From Adiantum capillus-veneris (Eukaryota > Streptophyta > Polypodiopsida > Polypodiales > Pteridaceae): a stretch of DNA of 64,000 nucleotides. Below the pieces are notes generated by a model, which saw only the letters and a list, made by a program, of their open reading frames with translations, ran no database searches and was not told the DNA's origin. Positions 36,757-48,800 of the stretch are shown piece after piece (within the stretch, counting starts at the first letter, position 1; each line of letters starts with the position of its first letter). The stretch spans positions 44,002,779-44,066,778 of the forward strand of contig CM043970.1 of assembly GCA_014529385.2 (NCBI GenBank). The letters run 5' to 3'. The position numbers were made by a program, and so were the translations under genes.

Positions 36757-38650
36757 ATGCCATGCAAAGGAAATATCTCTTTCATAAACAAGTATGTAAT
36801 GGTCAATGCAGTATAAGTTATTTTTACAAGAAAGAAGTGAGCTTGTGTTGTGAGTCTATCTACCACCAGAAAGATCGAATCATACCCTCCACGAGTAGTA
36901 GGAAGTCTAATGATAAAGTCCATGGATATACACTCCCACTTCTGTAAAGGAATGTCTAAGGGTTGAAGGTCACCAAGTATCCTCTTATGTTCAATCTTAA
37001 CTTGTTAACATTGAAAGCATTCACGCACATAATTCTTAACATCCAATTTCATACGCGGAAAAAGAATGAACTTTTAATCTTTTCATGTGTCTTATTCAAT
37101 CCAGGATGACCAGAAAAAGTTGAATTATGACACTCATGCAAAATTTGACTCTTGAAAGCAGAATTTGTAGGAATACACAAGCGGTCATAATAATACAGAT
37201 TTTCCTTATACAAGTGATATCTGTTCTCATACCTCTCACCAATATTCTCACGCAAGAATTTCAAAATAGGCATATAAAAAGAATCATTTTCAACTTCATC
37301 ATGCATATCATCAATCAAATTGGATCGCACAACAGTCAACAAATTACCCATGGACGTACGACTCAATGCATCTGCAACTTTATTTTCTTTTTCACACAAA
37401 TACTTCAAATCAAAGTCATACTCAGCCAGCAATTCAATCCATCTTCTTTGTCTGTTATTTAACAATGGCTGAGTGGAAATATACTTCAAGTTTTGATGAT
37501 CAGTACGCAATTCAAATTTTACACCAAGCAAGAGATGACGCCAATGCTTCAATGCATGAACAACAGCAAGTAATTCTAGATCATGTGTTGGATAGTTCAA
37601 TTCATGTCGTCTTAATTTCCTAAACTCATATGCAACCACTCTTCCTTCTTGTGTCAAAACACAACCTAATTGTTAACCACTAGAGTCACAGGACACAACA
37701 AATGGTTTGCCCATCTCAGGAACTTTTAAAACATAATTTTCCGCTATTTTAGCCTTCAAGGTCTCAAAAGCAGTCTCACAGCTAGAAGTCCACACAAAAC
37801 CCTTGTCTTTCTTGGTCAATTCGGTCAAAAGACTTGCTATCTTAGAGAAATCTTTAATGTGTGCTCTCTCATATTGTGCTAGACCCATAAAGCTTCTTAC
37901 ATCTCTTACTAACATAGTCTTAACTTTATCAAGATCAATGTGAATCCCCTCTTTAGAAATCACTCTTCCCAAATACACAATCTGATCCTTTGCAAAAGAA
38001 TACTTACTTGCTTTGGCATACAATTTATGTTCACGCAAAACCTCAAATGTTTTCTTTAAGTGCAATGCATTATCTTCTTCATTCGTAGAATACACAAAAA
38101 TATTATCCAAGAATACCAGAATGAAGTCATCAAGATACGGGTGAAAAATATTATTCATTAAGCACATGAAAGTTGTTGGTGCATTAGTCAAACCAAAAGC
38201 AAGAACTCTAAATTCATAATGTCCATAACGTGTACGAAAATAAATCTTTGGAATGTCCTCGACCTTAATGCCGATTTAATGGTAGCCAGAACGAAGATCA
38301 ACCTTTGAAAATATTGTAGCACCACTCAAATGACTAATCAATTCATCTATGTGAGGAAGAGGATATTTGTTCTTAATGGTCTTTTTGTTTAATCCCCTAT
38401 AGTCGATGCATAACCTATATGTACCATCCTTTTTCTTTTGGAATAACACAGGACTACCCCAAGGAGATACACTAGGTTTAATGAAACCCTTTTTCAAAAG
38501 ATCATCAAGTTGTATCTTGAGCTCTTTAAGCTCATCAATATTGAACCTGTATGGAGATCTGGAATAAGGTGTCGCTCCTGGATATAGATCTATGGCATGG
38601 TCTACCGCTCTAGGCGGAGGTATACCAGGAAGATCGTCTGGAACACATCC
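36757..38650 (-). pseudogene. gypsy C pol, 5' part: RT, RNase H, integrase start
   Basis: Minus strand from 38650: the [19 protein letters not shown] linker, then RT with [20 protein letters not shown] and [12 protein letters not shown] frame break near 38275 follows. The catalytic box reads FLDNIF, so the second Asp of the usual YVDD/FLDD is Asn. RNase H is in a separate frame (37049-37657: LRTDHQNLKYI, VADALSR). It is followed by the integrase zinc region (SGHPGLNKTHEKI) and, after another break, MDFIIRLP at 36735-36923, ending at the copia D insertion. The gene continues at 31578. The Asn substitution alone would be expected to abolish RT activity. Confidence 0.9.
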
Positions 38651-39760
38651 TTAACTTCATGTAAGAGATCCTCTATAAATTCTCGATTTGTCTCTTTATG
38701 TTTATCCCCAGATTCTCTTTAATCTCATTAGCAAACACAAGCAACGTCTCACACAAGCAAACACAAGCAACGTCTCACACTCTTATCTAAGTCACCTTAT
38801 CAATTCCATTGCCAAAACTAGATTTAGAATCTCTTTCTTTCCACAAAGAGTGTGACTTATCATCATCAAATGATTAAAGATATATTTTTCTTTCTTAACA
38901 ATCAATCAAAACATGATTTTCAATGATCTAATTGATACCAATGATAACATCATGCATATCAATGTTTATGTTATAGAAATCATCTTTATGATTTCGACTC
39001 TTCAAAGAAAAAAAAACAAATTTTCTACTAGCTCTTTCGTGGAACTATTATTACCACTAGTTAAGTCCACAAGTCTTTTAACTTCTCGATTTAATTTCAA
39101 GTTTAATTTCTCAATCAATTTAGACGATAAGAAGCAATGAATACTATCCAAATCAATTAAGAAATTCAAATTTTAATCTCAACTTCTACGCATAAATTCG
39201 ATCTCACAGAAGCTTTCAAAGGACGTATCAAAGACATAAAACATCACAAAGAAGGAGTAGATGACTTACCTTTATCGTACGCATCGCCAAAAGTCTCCAA
39301 TTGAGCCATCTTGGTACGTATTGTCTTATCGGTCACCTTGCTCGAGCATTCGAAAGTCTCGTGGTCGTGTTCTCGATATTGAAAGTATAATCCCAGTCTT
39401 TGAGTTCTTCAATCCACGCTTCTAAATCTTCGCATATCTTTCTTATGCCATCAAAGTCTTTAAGCTTAGCCTTCGTTAAGAATGATTTGGTTGTCGCTTC
39501 TCCCATATCGTCATCGTTTCTTTTGGCGGTACCCCAGTGCCACCACAATGATTATTGTTTCCAGGTGGATTAGCATGGTTTTCACCTTCATGTTGGCCAT
39601 CAAGGTCTACATAGATATCAAGCTCTCGTGCTGCTTTGCCCCGTAGAGCCTCAACACACTCCCGATTTGCAATTTTCAGATCTTCTCATAGTCGCCGAAT
39701 CAGGTCTTCTTCCTCCTTCATCCTCCTCTCGTATCCTTTCATGTCCAGAATCAACCGCTT
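38651..39760 (-). pseudogene. gypsy C gag/leader region, degenerate
   Basis: Lies between the primer site and RT on the minus strand. One short frame (39333-39548) is acidic and lysine-rich and includes FLTKAKLKDFDGI followed by DLEAWIEELKDW, which resembles the start of a gypsy Gag. No zinc knuckle or protease motif is seen, so much of gag-pro is deleted or decayed. Two near-identical 28-bp stretches (CAAACACAAGCAACGTCTCACAC) are tandem at about 38731-38780. Confidence 0.5.
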
Positions 39761-39772
39761 GCTCTGATACCA
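39761..39772 (-). other. Primer-binding site of gypsy C
   Basis: Minus-strand TGGTATCAGAGC, two bases from the LTR end at 39775. Confidence 0.9.
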
Positions 39773-39774
39773 AT

Positions 39775-40864
39775 TGTCACGGGAACCGAATAATAGAGAT
39801 AGACAGCAAGACAGAGGAAGAAATCTTTGTATTGATAGTGTTTGATACAACAGAGGAGAAAAATATATATGGGCGCACTCCGTTGTACGGAGCTCGAACC
39901 TCCCGACCACCCCCGAGCTTCAATTCGCTTGCATGCAGCGTCTCACTCGCACTCACACTCGCAGAAGAGAGAATGGTGAATGATCCCCAAACGCACCACC
40001 CGTCGTGCTTTTATCCTTCTTTTCCTTGAAAAGCCTGCACGATTTTCGTACCAAGTATACCTGTGAGAATAATATAAGAACGTGATCGCTAAGCGATCCG
40101 TAAAGGTTAGATTTCTATCATGACACTTTGCAGAGATCCTGTTTCACACATTGATTTCTGCATCGCCTACAAAATAGCCAAAAGAACATACTCGTGCAAC
40201 CAATTCAACATGATAATCAAAGTAAAAAAACATAATTATATATCTTCATAATCTCAATTGTCATACTCTACCATGAAGAAACAATCCACTTCTTGGTTGA
40301 TAGCAGGGAGAACTGTATGATGTTGTATGTCTGTTTGTCCCTGTGTACACTACACTGCTGCTGCCTTCTGTTTGTTTTCATCATAACTTTTACAAACAAA
40401 CTCAGAACAGAGCAATCCAGGTACTCAAAACGACGGGAATAGGTCTGGTCTACAAGAGAGCGCGGACAGAATTACGAAAAACGTCTCTGTTTGGTTAAAA
40501 ATGCAACTTTTAGGTCGCGACTCATAAAACCTCTATTTTTGGGTCTCCACTACTTTTACAACTTATTTTAAGCCTACCCATGCATTTTAAGCTAAAACAC
40601 ATAAATATAAAACATTGATATTAATAAAAATCTCAATTTTACTGTTCATAGACAGACTATCTGTTATTCATTAATCTTTATCAAATCCATCTTTAGTGTA
40701 TTATTTAAAAATATATATATATATGTTCTCTCTTAATATCTCAACTCATTCGTATAAGCTCTATTTAATAGACTATTCAACAATCTTTCAAATCGTACTA
40801 ACGAAAGATATGCCCTGCTACATTCTTTTCGACTTTAAGAACTTCAAAGACTAGTCCTATTACA
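39775..40864 (-). repeat. 5' LTR of gypsy C
   Basis: 1090 bp, nearly identical to 29550-30669 apart from a shorter CACTCG tract (39944-39962). Ends at the TCTAT target duplication. Confidence 0.93.
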
Positions 40865-40869
40865 TCTAT

Positions 40870-41275
40870 TGCTTTTCCTTTTGGTAAATACAGAGGATTT
40901 GATCTTCAGATTTTCTCTTTTCCAAAAGAAACGAGTATAAAAATTACCCAAGAATGGGGGAGTTAAAGTAATCTCGATATTCAAGAAGTGACTCCTAGAG
41001 GCAAACCATTTATCAAGCCTCATTATTCTATCTAGGAAGGTAGGTTCAATATTAAGACATGTCGGATAAATCTCTCTAAGCGTTTCTTCGAACATGGGAT
41101 TGTTCAGGCTACATAGGTCATCCATAAACCTAAACATATGAATAAAGTGTGAAAGTAACGAAGCCCTGGCTGGGTCACTCATCATTTTTAAGAGCCATTG
41201 AAATTCGAAGTGACAAAGATAAAGATTACACATAACAGGAGAACAAGAAAATCCCACTGGGATCCCTAAAATCTG
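40870..41275 (-). pseudogene. Penelope-like-type reverse transcriptase remnant (D1, N-terminal part)
   Basis: Minus strand: QILGIPVGFSCSP (RT motif 4 region, G-x-P-x-G), NLYLCHFE, then RFMDDLCSLNNPMFEE with the catalytic MDD, REIYPTCLNIE, and a FLNIEITL...FYTRFFWKREN block. The combination GIPMG + (Y/F)xDDLxSxNNPxF + IYP + FLxxxI is typical of Penelope-like and related RTs. It is unlike copia (YVDD..), gypsy or L1 (FADD). The frame stops just upstream of the Gln (41276 on). The C-terminal part is at 29388-29549, separated by gypsy C. This copy keeps nine residues (LDKWFASRS) deleted in D2. Confidence 0.7.
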
Positions 41276-41407
41276 TTATCATTTCCAGGCAGGTGCATGT
41301 GCCTGACCGTCGACACACAACATGACTATTTGACATCTATACATCGTTCGCCATACTTGAAAACAAATATCACATCAGAAAATCTTCCAAATTCATGTAA
41401 ACACCTT

Positions 41408-41505
41408 GTTATATACACATTTCCAACTAAGCCTCGAGATTGAATGTCCCAATCACCTCCTACGACTTGCTAAGAGGCTAGAGGAGACAATATCACCTTG
41501 AACCA

Positions 41506-41547
<42 letters not shown>

Positions 41548-41566
41548 GGAGAGAAGAGAGGAGATA
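41408..41566. other. LINE 5' flank with (GA)n
   Basis: Homology between D1 and D2 ends at 41407. 41511-41542 is a GA microsatellite immediately before the first LINE ATG. This may be the LINE 5' UTR; the exact element start cannot be fixed. Confidence 0.5.
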
Positions 41567-43089
41567 ATGGATCTGCAGCGAGCACTCCCTCCCTAGGGCT
41601 TCAGTGGTGCTCTGGCTTACGCTCGCGCTTGTCGTGGATTACTCTTCACGGGACCTCCTTCACTCCTACTACAGCTTCTACGCACCCTCAGCACTCGGCA
41701 CATTTAGGTCCTTCATTTGCTTCTCTTGCTATGGCCTCCTCTGTATTACCTTCTGCTTTTAGAGTAGAGCCTAGGGAAGAAGTTCAGAGCTTAGTGCATG
41801 AGAAGCTAGATAATACTCCCTCTTATGATGCGTCGGCCCTGTCTGACATTTTACAAGAGTCCATTACCAATGACCCCCAAATAAAATGGGATCACCAAGT
41901 CTCTCTGGATTCCGAAATGATCTGGCAACAAATCTCTATTTTCAAAGCTCGTGCGGTTGTGCTGTTCTTCACTTGTCGACTACTCCAAATTAACGATATC
42001 GGACAGGCCATTGATAAAGGGTTTGGAGCACAGGTAATAGATAAAATCTTCTATGCGGGGCAAGGAATTTTCGAGGTCCTGTTTCTCAAACCTCAAGATC
42101 AGGCTGCTTTTCTGTCGAAACCGACTGTTATACTATTTGGAGCGGTCGTGCATGTGTTTGATTGGAAACCCATTAAAATGATTAAAGATGCCTTGCTATA
42201 TCAGTGCCCCGTGTGGGTTGAGTACATAGACCTGCCATCCTTCATGTGGCCATGCATTAAAGATATTACAGCCACATTAGGGCAAGTATTGTATGCCCCC
42301 ACCATTAACTCTCCTAATCGTAACAAGGCTTGTCTTCTGTGGAATACCACAAACCCCTTTCCACAAACTATAGACATTAACATCCCGTCTGTAGGAAGGA
42401 TGGTGCTGTACTTAAAATGGGGTTCTTTAGCAAGAGCATGTTTTCACTGTAACAAACTAGGGCATTTCTCAAGAAACTGCCCCACGGTAACTCAATCCTC
42501 AGGAGATCTCATCCCTCCATATCCCAACAAGAAAAATTTGGTTCCACGGGAATAATTTTTTGGGAAATCTCCTAGTACACTTCATCCAGGTAATGCTAGT
42601 AGCCCTGGGGTGCAGCAGACCTCGGTAAATGTCTCCCCTGTGTATGCGCATGCACCTGGCACCATACATCCTCATGTGAAAGGGGTATCGAGACCTCTAT
42701 TCAATCCTACTCATGCAGGGAACCAGGCTAAATCGGGTAATGGGAATCAAGGTCCAGCCTCTTCTAATAATCCTCATGGTATTAACAAAACCGCTGATAA
42801 GGGAAAAAGACCCATTGATGCGGATGGGTTTCAAACTTTCTCGGCTAGGAAATCCTTCAAACCCCAACAGCCTTCCTGAGGTTACATTAGTCCCAATGTA
42901 TTTGACATCCTGGAAGACATGCCTTCACCTGACACTTTGGCTGCTATTGAGGCAGCATGCAATACCGTTGAAAAACTACCTCTTATTCGGGAGGAACCTG
43001 CGCTTAACCTTGAGGTCAACATGGCGGACAGTGATGATAGCTCAAATGAAGGCGGTAACACTCAGGTTGTTATGAACACTCCCTCATGA
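41567..43089 (+). pseudogene. LINE ORF1 (DUF4283-like, CCHC knuckle)
   Basis: The ATG at 41567 opens a short frame. The main frame (+1 relative to it) runs from before 41629, with its first in-frame ATG near 41731 (MASSVLPSAFRVE). The N-terminal half resembles the DUF4283 domain of plant LINE ORF1 proteins: WQQISIFKARAVVLFF, then VFDWKPIKM, then VWVEYIDLPSFMW. A CCHC knuckle follows at about 42438-42480 (CFHCNKLGHFSRNC), then a low-complexity Ser/Asn/Pro tail. In-frame stops at 42553-42555 and 42877-42879 break the frame, which then continues open to TGA at 43087-43089, overlapping the ORF2 start. Confidence 0.85.
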
Positions 43090-43243
43090 AAGTTGCAACC
43101 TTTAATGTGAAAGGTCTTAATGACCCCAATAGGCTGGCCATGCTTAATAAATGGATTCTGCAAAAAGATCTCGATGTAGTGCTTATATAAGAGCATAAAT
43201 TGCATAAAAGAGCAGGAGAAACTTACCATTTCAAAGGATACTC

Positions 43244-43385
43244 TGTTGAGAGAGAAGGAGAGAACACAGAAGTAGAACCCCAAAGTGTGTAGAATACACA
43301 CATGAGATGATGTATATATAGAGGGGACCTGGGTGCCATATATAGAGAAGCCATATATTGAGTAGCTTCACATATAAGCTCAACA
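43244..43385 (-). repeat. 3' LTR of the non-autonomous element
   Basis: TGTTGAGAGAG...AAGCTCAACA (plus strand), 142 bp, next to the polypurine tract at 43386-43394. Confidence 0.93.
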
Positions 43386-44029
43386 CCCCCGCTCAAATAA
43401 GGGTCCCTAACTATGGATGAAAAAACCCTTGGGGGATCAAGGGAAAAACCCACAGCTCTATATACACCCACCGTTATATTATAAAAATCATTGAATATAC
43501 AAATGTTTACGAGGAGCTACATCACTTCTTTTACAATGAATGTTTTATGAGGAGTTACATTACTCCTATCAAATACAATAATGAATACAAAGGTTCAATA
43601 AAGAGGTGTAAAAGCTATCGATTAGCTTGTAATCAAAAGTGTCTCCGTGAATCTGCTGTGTAGCTTGTCATCAATATCGCATCACCAAACATGTCTTCAT
43701 GTTGTCATCAATATGGCATCACCAAACATATCTTCATAAATCTTTTATTGTCACCAAGTTTGTCTTCATAAAATCAATTCTTTCATCAATCCTACATAGA
43801 TCATAGACTTCAAAAAAAAACATGTCATGAAAATTATTAGCATCGTTAATGAAATAATTACGTTCACAATGCCATAAGAGATGGTTCGTGACGCCACTCT
43901 TTTGACGACATATATACGCACGACAACATATGGTACATAAAGTATAAACGTAAAAGTACAAAATGTGTGATTAGGTGATACAAATGATATGTGTATATAC
44001 TACATAAAACAACATTTATCAATGTAGTG

Positions 44030-44510
44030 ATCAATGAATACCATCAAAGTATTAACAAAATATCATCATTATGTCAATAAAAATGAATAAATGATCATGG
44101 TATCAACGAAAAGCATCATGATATCACCGAGAATAATCATTGTATCAACGAAACAACATCATGGCATCACCGAGAATAACCATGGTATCAACGAAATATC
44201 ATCATGGCATCACCGAGAATAACCATGGTATCAACGAAACAACATCATGGTATCACGGAGAATAACCATGGTATCAACAAAACATCATCATGGTATCAAT
44301 AAAAATCACCATGGAATCAACGAAATATCATCATAGAATCACCGAGAATAACCATGGTATCAACGAAATATCATCATGGCACCACCGAGAATAACCATGG
44401 TATCAATGACATATCATCATGGTATCAACGAAAATCACCATGACCAAAGTATTAACAAAACATCATCATGGTACCATCAAAATCACTATGGTATCAATGA
44501 GAAATTATCA
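44030..44510 (-). repeat. GATACCATG minisatellite in the complete element
   Basis: Inverted counterpart of 10930-11390; units of CATCATGGTATCAACGAAA and CACCGAGAATAACCATGG alternate about ten times. Confidence 0.8.
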
Positions 44511-44789
44511 ATAAAACGACGTAAACTATATCTCTAAAAGAATAATTATACGAGAATCAATGAACGAGTATATCATATAACAAAAGATCATGTACCAACA
44601 GTAGCTCGATAGAATTTGGACGATCATCAACGGCTCGACTGAATCGGAACGATGTGTAACTGGCTTCGGCAGCAAAGTTACGTCAGTAACAAATATATGA
44701 TTGATGAAGAAAAATATAATTGAGAAGTTTTCAATTATGAGAAAAATCAAAAGCAAAAAGTAAAATTTTGATTTTCAAACATATTCGCA

Positions 44790-45660
44790 GTCCGAGACGA
44801 TAACCCAAAATTGGTGCAGAATTTAGAGAAACTTTCTTCTGCAAAGTTATAGACCACATCGATTCCAATCCCCATCGCGGGTAGTTTCTTCTGCAAAGTT
44901 GTAGAATACATCGATTCCGGTCTCTCACGCGGGTAGTTTCTGCAAAATCGTTTTCAATAAGCAGAAAATAAAAAACAAAAAACGGAAATTTCTTTTTAGG
45001 TATGTACGTAGTCCGCGAACTATAACTCAAAATCGGTGCAGAATTGGAAAACACTTTCTTCTGCAAAGTTGTAGACCACATCGATTCCGGTCTTTCAAGC
45101 GGGTAGTTTCTGCAAAATCGTTTTCAATTAGCAGGAAAATCAAAAACAAAAAGCGGAAGTTTCTTTTCAGATATGTACGCAATCCGCAAACGATAACTCA
45201 AAATCAGTGCAGAATTTGAGAACACTTCTTTCTGCAAAGTTGTAGACCACATCGATTCCGGTTTCTCTCACGGGTAGTTTATGCAAAATCGTTTCCAATT
45301 AGCAGAAAAATCAAAAACAAAACGCGGAAGCTGTTTTTTAGGTATGTATGCAGTCCGTGAACGATAACTCAAAATCGGTGCAGAATTTGAAAAAACTTCC
45401 TTTTGCAAAGTTGTAGACCACATCGATTCCGGTCTCTTTCGCTGGTAGTTTCTGCAAAATCATTTCTAATTAGCAGAAAAATCAAAAACAAAAAGCGGAA
45501 GTTGCTTTTCAGGTATGTACGCAGTCCGCGAACGATAACTCAAAATGGGTGCAGAATTTGAAAAAACTTTCTTCTGCAAAGTTGTAGACCACATCGATTC
45601 TGGTCCCTTACGCGAATAGTTTCTGCAAAATCGATTTTGATTAGGAGAAAAATTTAAAAC
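44790..45660 (-). repeat. 171-bp tandem array next to the primer site
   Basis: The marker TGCAAAGTTGTAGACCACATC recurs near 45574, 45406, 45233, 45063 and (altered) 44893, about 171 bp apart, with a rearranged sixth near 44840. The array abuts the PBS. The reading frame seen in the plus copy is broken here. Confidence 0.82.
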
Positions 45661-45683
45661 AAAAACGTACTGCTCTAATACCA

Positions 45684-45825
45684 TGTTGAGAGAGAAGGAG
45701 AGAACACAGAAGTAGAACGCTTAAGTGTGTAGAATACACACATGAGATGATATATATATAGAGGGGACCTGAGTGCCATATATAGAGAAACCATATATTG
45801 AGTAGCTTCACATATAAGCTCAACA
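45684..45825 (-). repeat. 5' LTR of the non-autonomous element
   Basis: 142 bp, same ends as 43244-43385; the PBS-like site lies immediately inside (45667-45683). Confidence 0.93.
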
Positions 45826-48800
45826 TACTCGTGCTTTTATGGGGGGAGAAAAGGAGAGTATTCTGGGGTGCTGACTTTTATTAAGAATTCTCTTAACCCT
45901 CAATGGGTGCTGGATCATCCCTCGGGTCGCTGTTCTGTCTTTATAGTAGATTCGACATGGGGACCTCTACATATTGTTAATGTGTATGCTAATAATAATT
46001 GGAATCACAGAATGGAAACTTGGTCTTGGTTGAAACTGATGACTTTAGGCAAGGGTATTTTTGGCGGTGATTTCAATATGGTTACTAAAATGGTGGATAC
46101 TACATCCATAGCCACTGTTATGTCAAAAGAGGAAGCTGCTTGCTGGGATGACCTGGAATTCCTACATCAAATGTCAGATGCCTGGTTAAATGGGTTTAAC
46201 TCAAATGGGTTCACTTTTCATTCAAAATCGCACATATCATCTTGGTCTAGATTGGATAGACTTTATTTTATGCAAGATGAATGGCTACCTGCTAATTGTC
46301 AAATGCAAGTTCAGATTGACTTCTGTATGTCTGATCACTTTCCTCTCGTTTTGAATCTAATGCTAGATCAGTTAAATTTGGTAAATCGAGACCTCTCATG
46401 GTGAATAATCTATTGTTACATGATAAACACTTTCAAGCAGATGTCCTACATTGTGCTAATCATGCTAAGCAGATAAGTAATGATCCGGTTAATGCTTGGA
46501 ATTTTTTCTGTGTTGAAATGCAAAAATGTATCTGACATCATGGTAAGATGAGAGCTTCCCAAAAGCGACAGAAACTGGCTGCATTGTGTGCGAAACTTAA
46601 ACCCTTGTTAGAACAGGTGCATAAAGGACAGGTAACCACACAACTATGTACTGAAATTGAGGAAATTAGGGGTGCTCTTCTATCTATAGCTGAGGCTGAG
46701 GTTGCTAAATGCAGATTCAAATGCAAGGTAAGAGAATTATCAGATGTAAATGACACCTCAAAGGGATTTTTTCATAAGCTGAAAACCAAACATAATCGAG
46801 AGGCTATCACTAGAATTATAATAGAGGATGGGTCCGAAGTCACTGACAGCCAGAACCTTATGCAAACCTACGTGGATCATTATAGTGCTATCTTAAATAA
46901 ACCAGTGGATACCTTGAAGGAAAGAGCACAGGCAATGGAGGTGATGTTAGCCTCTATGGACTTTTGCATTAATAACTGTGATGCCTAGAGGCTTGAGGGC
47001 TGCTTTGAGGAAGGAGAACTCTACTATGCTATCACTAAATTGGGAAATGACAAAACATCTGGAGCTTGTGGGCTTTCAAAGGAATTATTGATACATTTTT
47101 GGCCACATCTGAAATGTATGGTTATGCAGGCAATCAATGCTATCTGGGCATCACAGGTTATGGATCCGTAACAGAGGGATTATCCCCTCTGTTACGGAAA
47201 CATATTCATATAAACCAGTCGGGATTCATTGGGGGTAGATCTATTTTGGACAATATTTTGGCTGTTCAACTGGGGACTGAATATGCTGTCAAAACAAATC
47301 AGAACTCAGTAATGCTACAATTAGATTATGAAAAAGCATTTGACACTGTAGCCTGGGACTTCATTTATGCTATCATTAAAAAAATGGGGTTTGGGACCAA
47401 CATGAGTACATGCATCTTCTTGCTGGGGCAGCAGGCTACATCAAGGATTATAGTAAATGGTAGACTTTTAGGCCCAGTTCAGATCCAAAGATCGATGAGA
47501 CAAGGGTGCCCCTTAAGCCCTCTTTTTTTTGCTGTCAGTAGTGATCCTTTATTTTGCTTTTTGGAGAAACAATCAGCTCTAGGGAGAATCAATGGGATAA
47601 AATTGTCCAAGGAACAGTTGCTGGCTCTAGGTTTTGCTGATGACACTATGATTTTTCTACATGCTACCAATTTAAATCTGAATTAATGTATGTCTTACCT
47701 CGCCCTGTTTTCTTTGGCTGCTGGAATGAACTTGAACTTGCAAAAATCTGTGCTTATTGATATTAATGCAGACTCGTTTAACAATCTTATTTGGGCTGGC
47801 AAGAGAATCCCAAAAGGACATGTTGTTAGATATTTGGGGTACCCAATAGGAATACACTCAAATAATAACCAGCTGGTTCAGTGGGTTTTATCCAAAGTCC
47901 GAACAAAATTCGCTACATGGTACTGTGATGAGTGGCCATTGCATGTCAGACTGAGAATCATACAGGCCATTCTCATGCCATATCTGTTGTACTATCTGCC
48001 ATTGTTGGACTGGAAAAAAAAGAACCTAGCTCAGATACAAACGTTGCTGACAAAATTCCTTTGGGGCAATAAAAGGAAAACTTGCGCCTTCATTAAATGG
48101 GACTTTGTTATTAGTCCTAGAAATAAAGGGCGATTGGGGGTGCTTAACCTGCAGGCACATGCTCACGCTCGACGGGCAACTATGGTCAAACATATGTTCA
48201 AACGAGACACTATTTGGTCCAGATGCATCTGGGATATTATTTCTCTGTCAGTGGTTTACTATCATGGCACATGGAACATGTCGGACTGGGACAAATTGTT
48301 TTCGCATGCCCCTCTTAAAACTGGTTGCATTGCTTCTCAGCTGATGATTAACTCTTGGAACTACACATGCTCTAATTTGATATGGCAAGGTCGTCTTAGG
48401 TATATAGGCAATTCTCTTGGTCAGGAAAATGTTTTCTGGAGCTTTGTCTTTAAAACTCCCCCTGCCTTGATTATTAAAAAACAATCCATCAGGTTATTCA
48501 GAAAAGGTAACATATGCACTGATCAAATGTTGGACTCTCAAGGGTTGTTTGTTCCCTTTTTTGCAGCCAGGAGACAATTCAGACTGTCGAATGCTTTCAG
48601 AAGAAGTTGGATAGACTTATGTATTCAAACATCCAGGCTTCAAGTTCCCCTTACAGAGAACTTATGGGAAAGATTCCGAGACTGGCACTTACCAGGGAAT
48701 GCAGGTGATTGGTGGAAATCTTCTACTGCACAGTTTTACACCTTGCTTATTCCAGATTTGGACATCTCAACTAGATGCAACAGATATTGGAGGTTCAACA

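Larger units (their letters stand above)
29550..40864 (-). mobile_element. Ty3/gypsy retrotransposon C (chromovirus-like), hosting copia D
   Basis: 11.3 kb including the nested copia D; about 6.1 kb without it. LTRs of 1120 and 1090 bp, PBS beside 39775, RT-RNase H-integrase order on the minus strand, and a purine tract (AAGGGGAGAA) beside 30669. It is flanked by TCTAT at 29545-29549 and 40865-40869, a perfect 5-bp target duplication; D2 has the single TCTAT at about 60316. It split the RT remnant of D1. LTRs differ by few substitutions plus a hexamer-repeat length change, so insertion is fairly recent, yet pol carries frameshifts and gag is hardly recognisable. Confidence 0.95.
17360..41407. 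repeat. D1: interrupted copy of the large D repeat
   Basis: Colinear with 51146-60847 once copia B and gypsy C are removed: X8 remnant, AT-rich block, LTR-like end, LINE remnant, about 3.5 kb of low-coding sequence, then the RT remnant. Homology to D2 stops at 41407/60847, after TATATACACATTTCCA. The far left part (17360-17450) is also matched, inverted, by the 3' flank of the X8 gene near 62.95 kb. Copies look highly similar, with scattered substitutions and indels. Confidence 0.85.
43244..45825 (-). mobile_element. Complete non-autonomous LTR element (142-bp LTRs, 171-bp array)
   Basis: 2582 bp, flanked by TACTC at 43239-43243 and 45826-45830, a perfect target duplication inside the LINE endonuclease. 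On the minus strand: 142-bp LTR, PBS-like TGGTATTAGAGCAGTAC (45667-45683), five full 171-bp units, a rearranged unit, a unique AT-rich part, the GATACCATG minisatellite, more unique sequence, the polypurine tract GAGCGGGGG, 142-bp LTR. No gag, protease, RT or integrase motif occurs in any frame. LTRs differ at about six of 142 positions. It must have been moved by proteins of another element. Size and lack of coding place it between TRIM and LARD classes. Confidence 0.93.
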
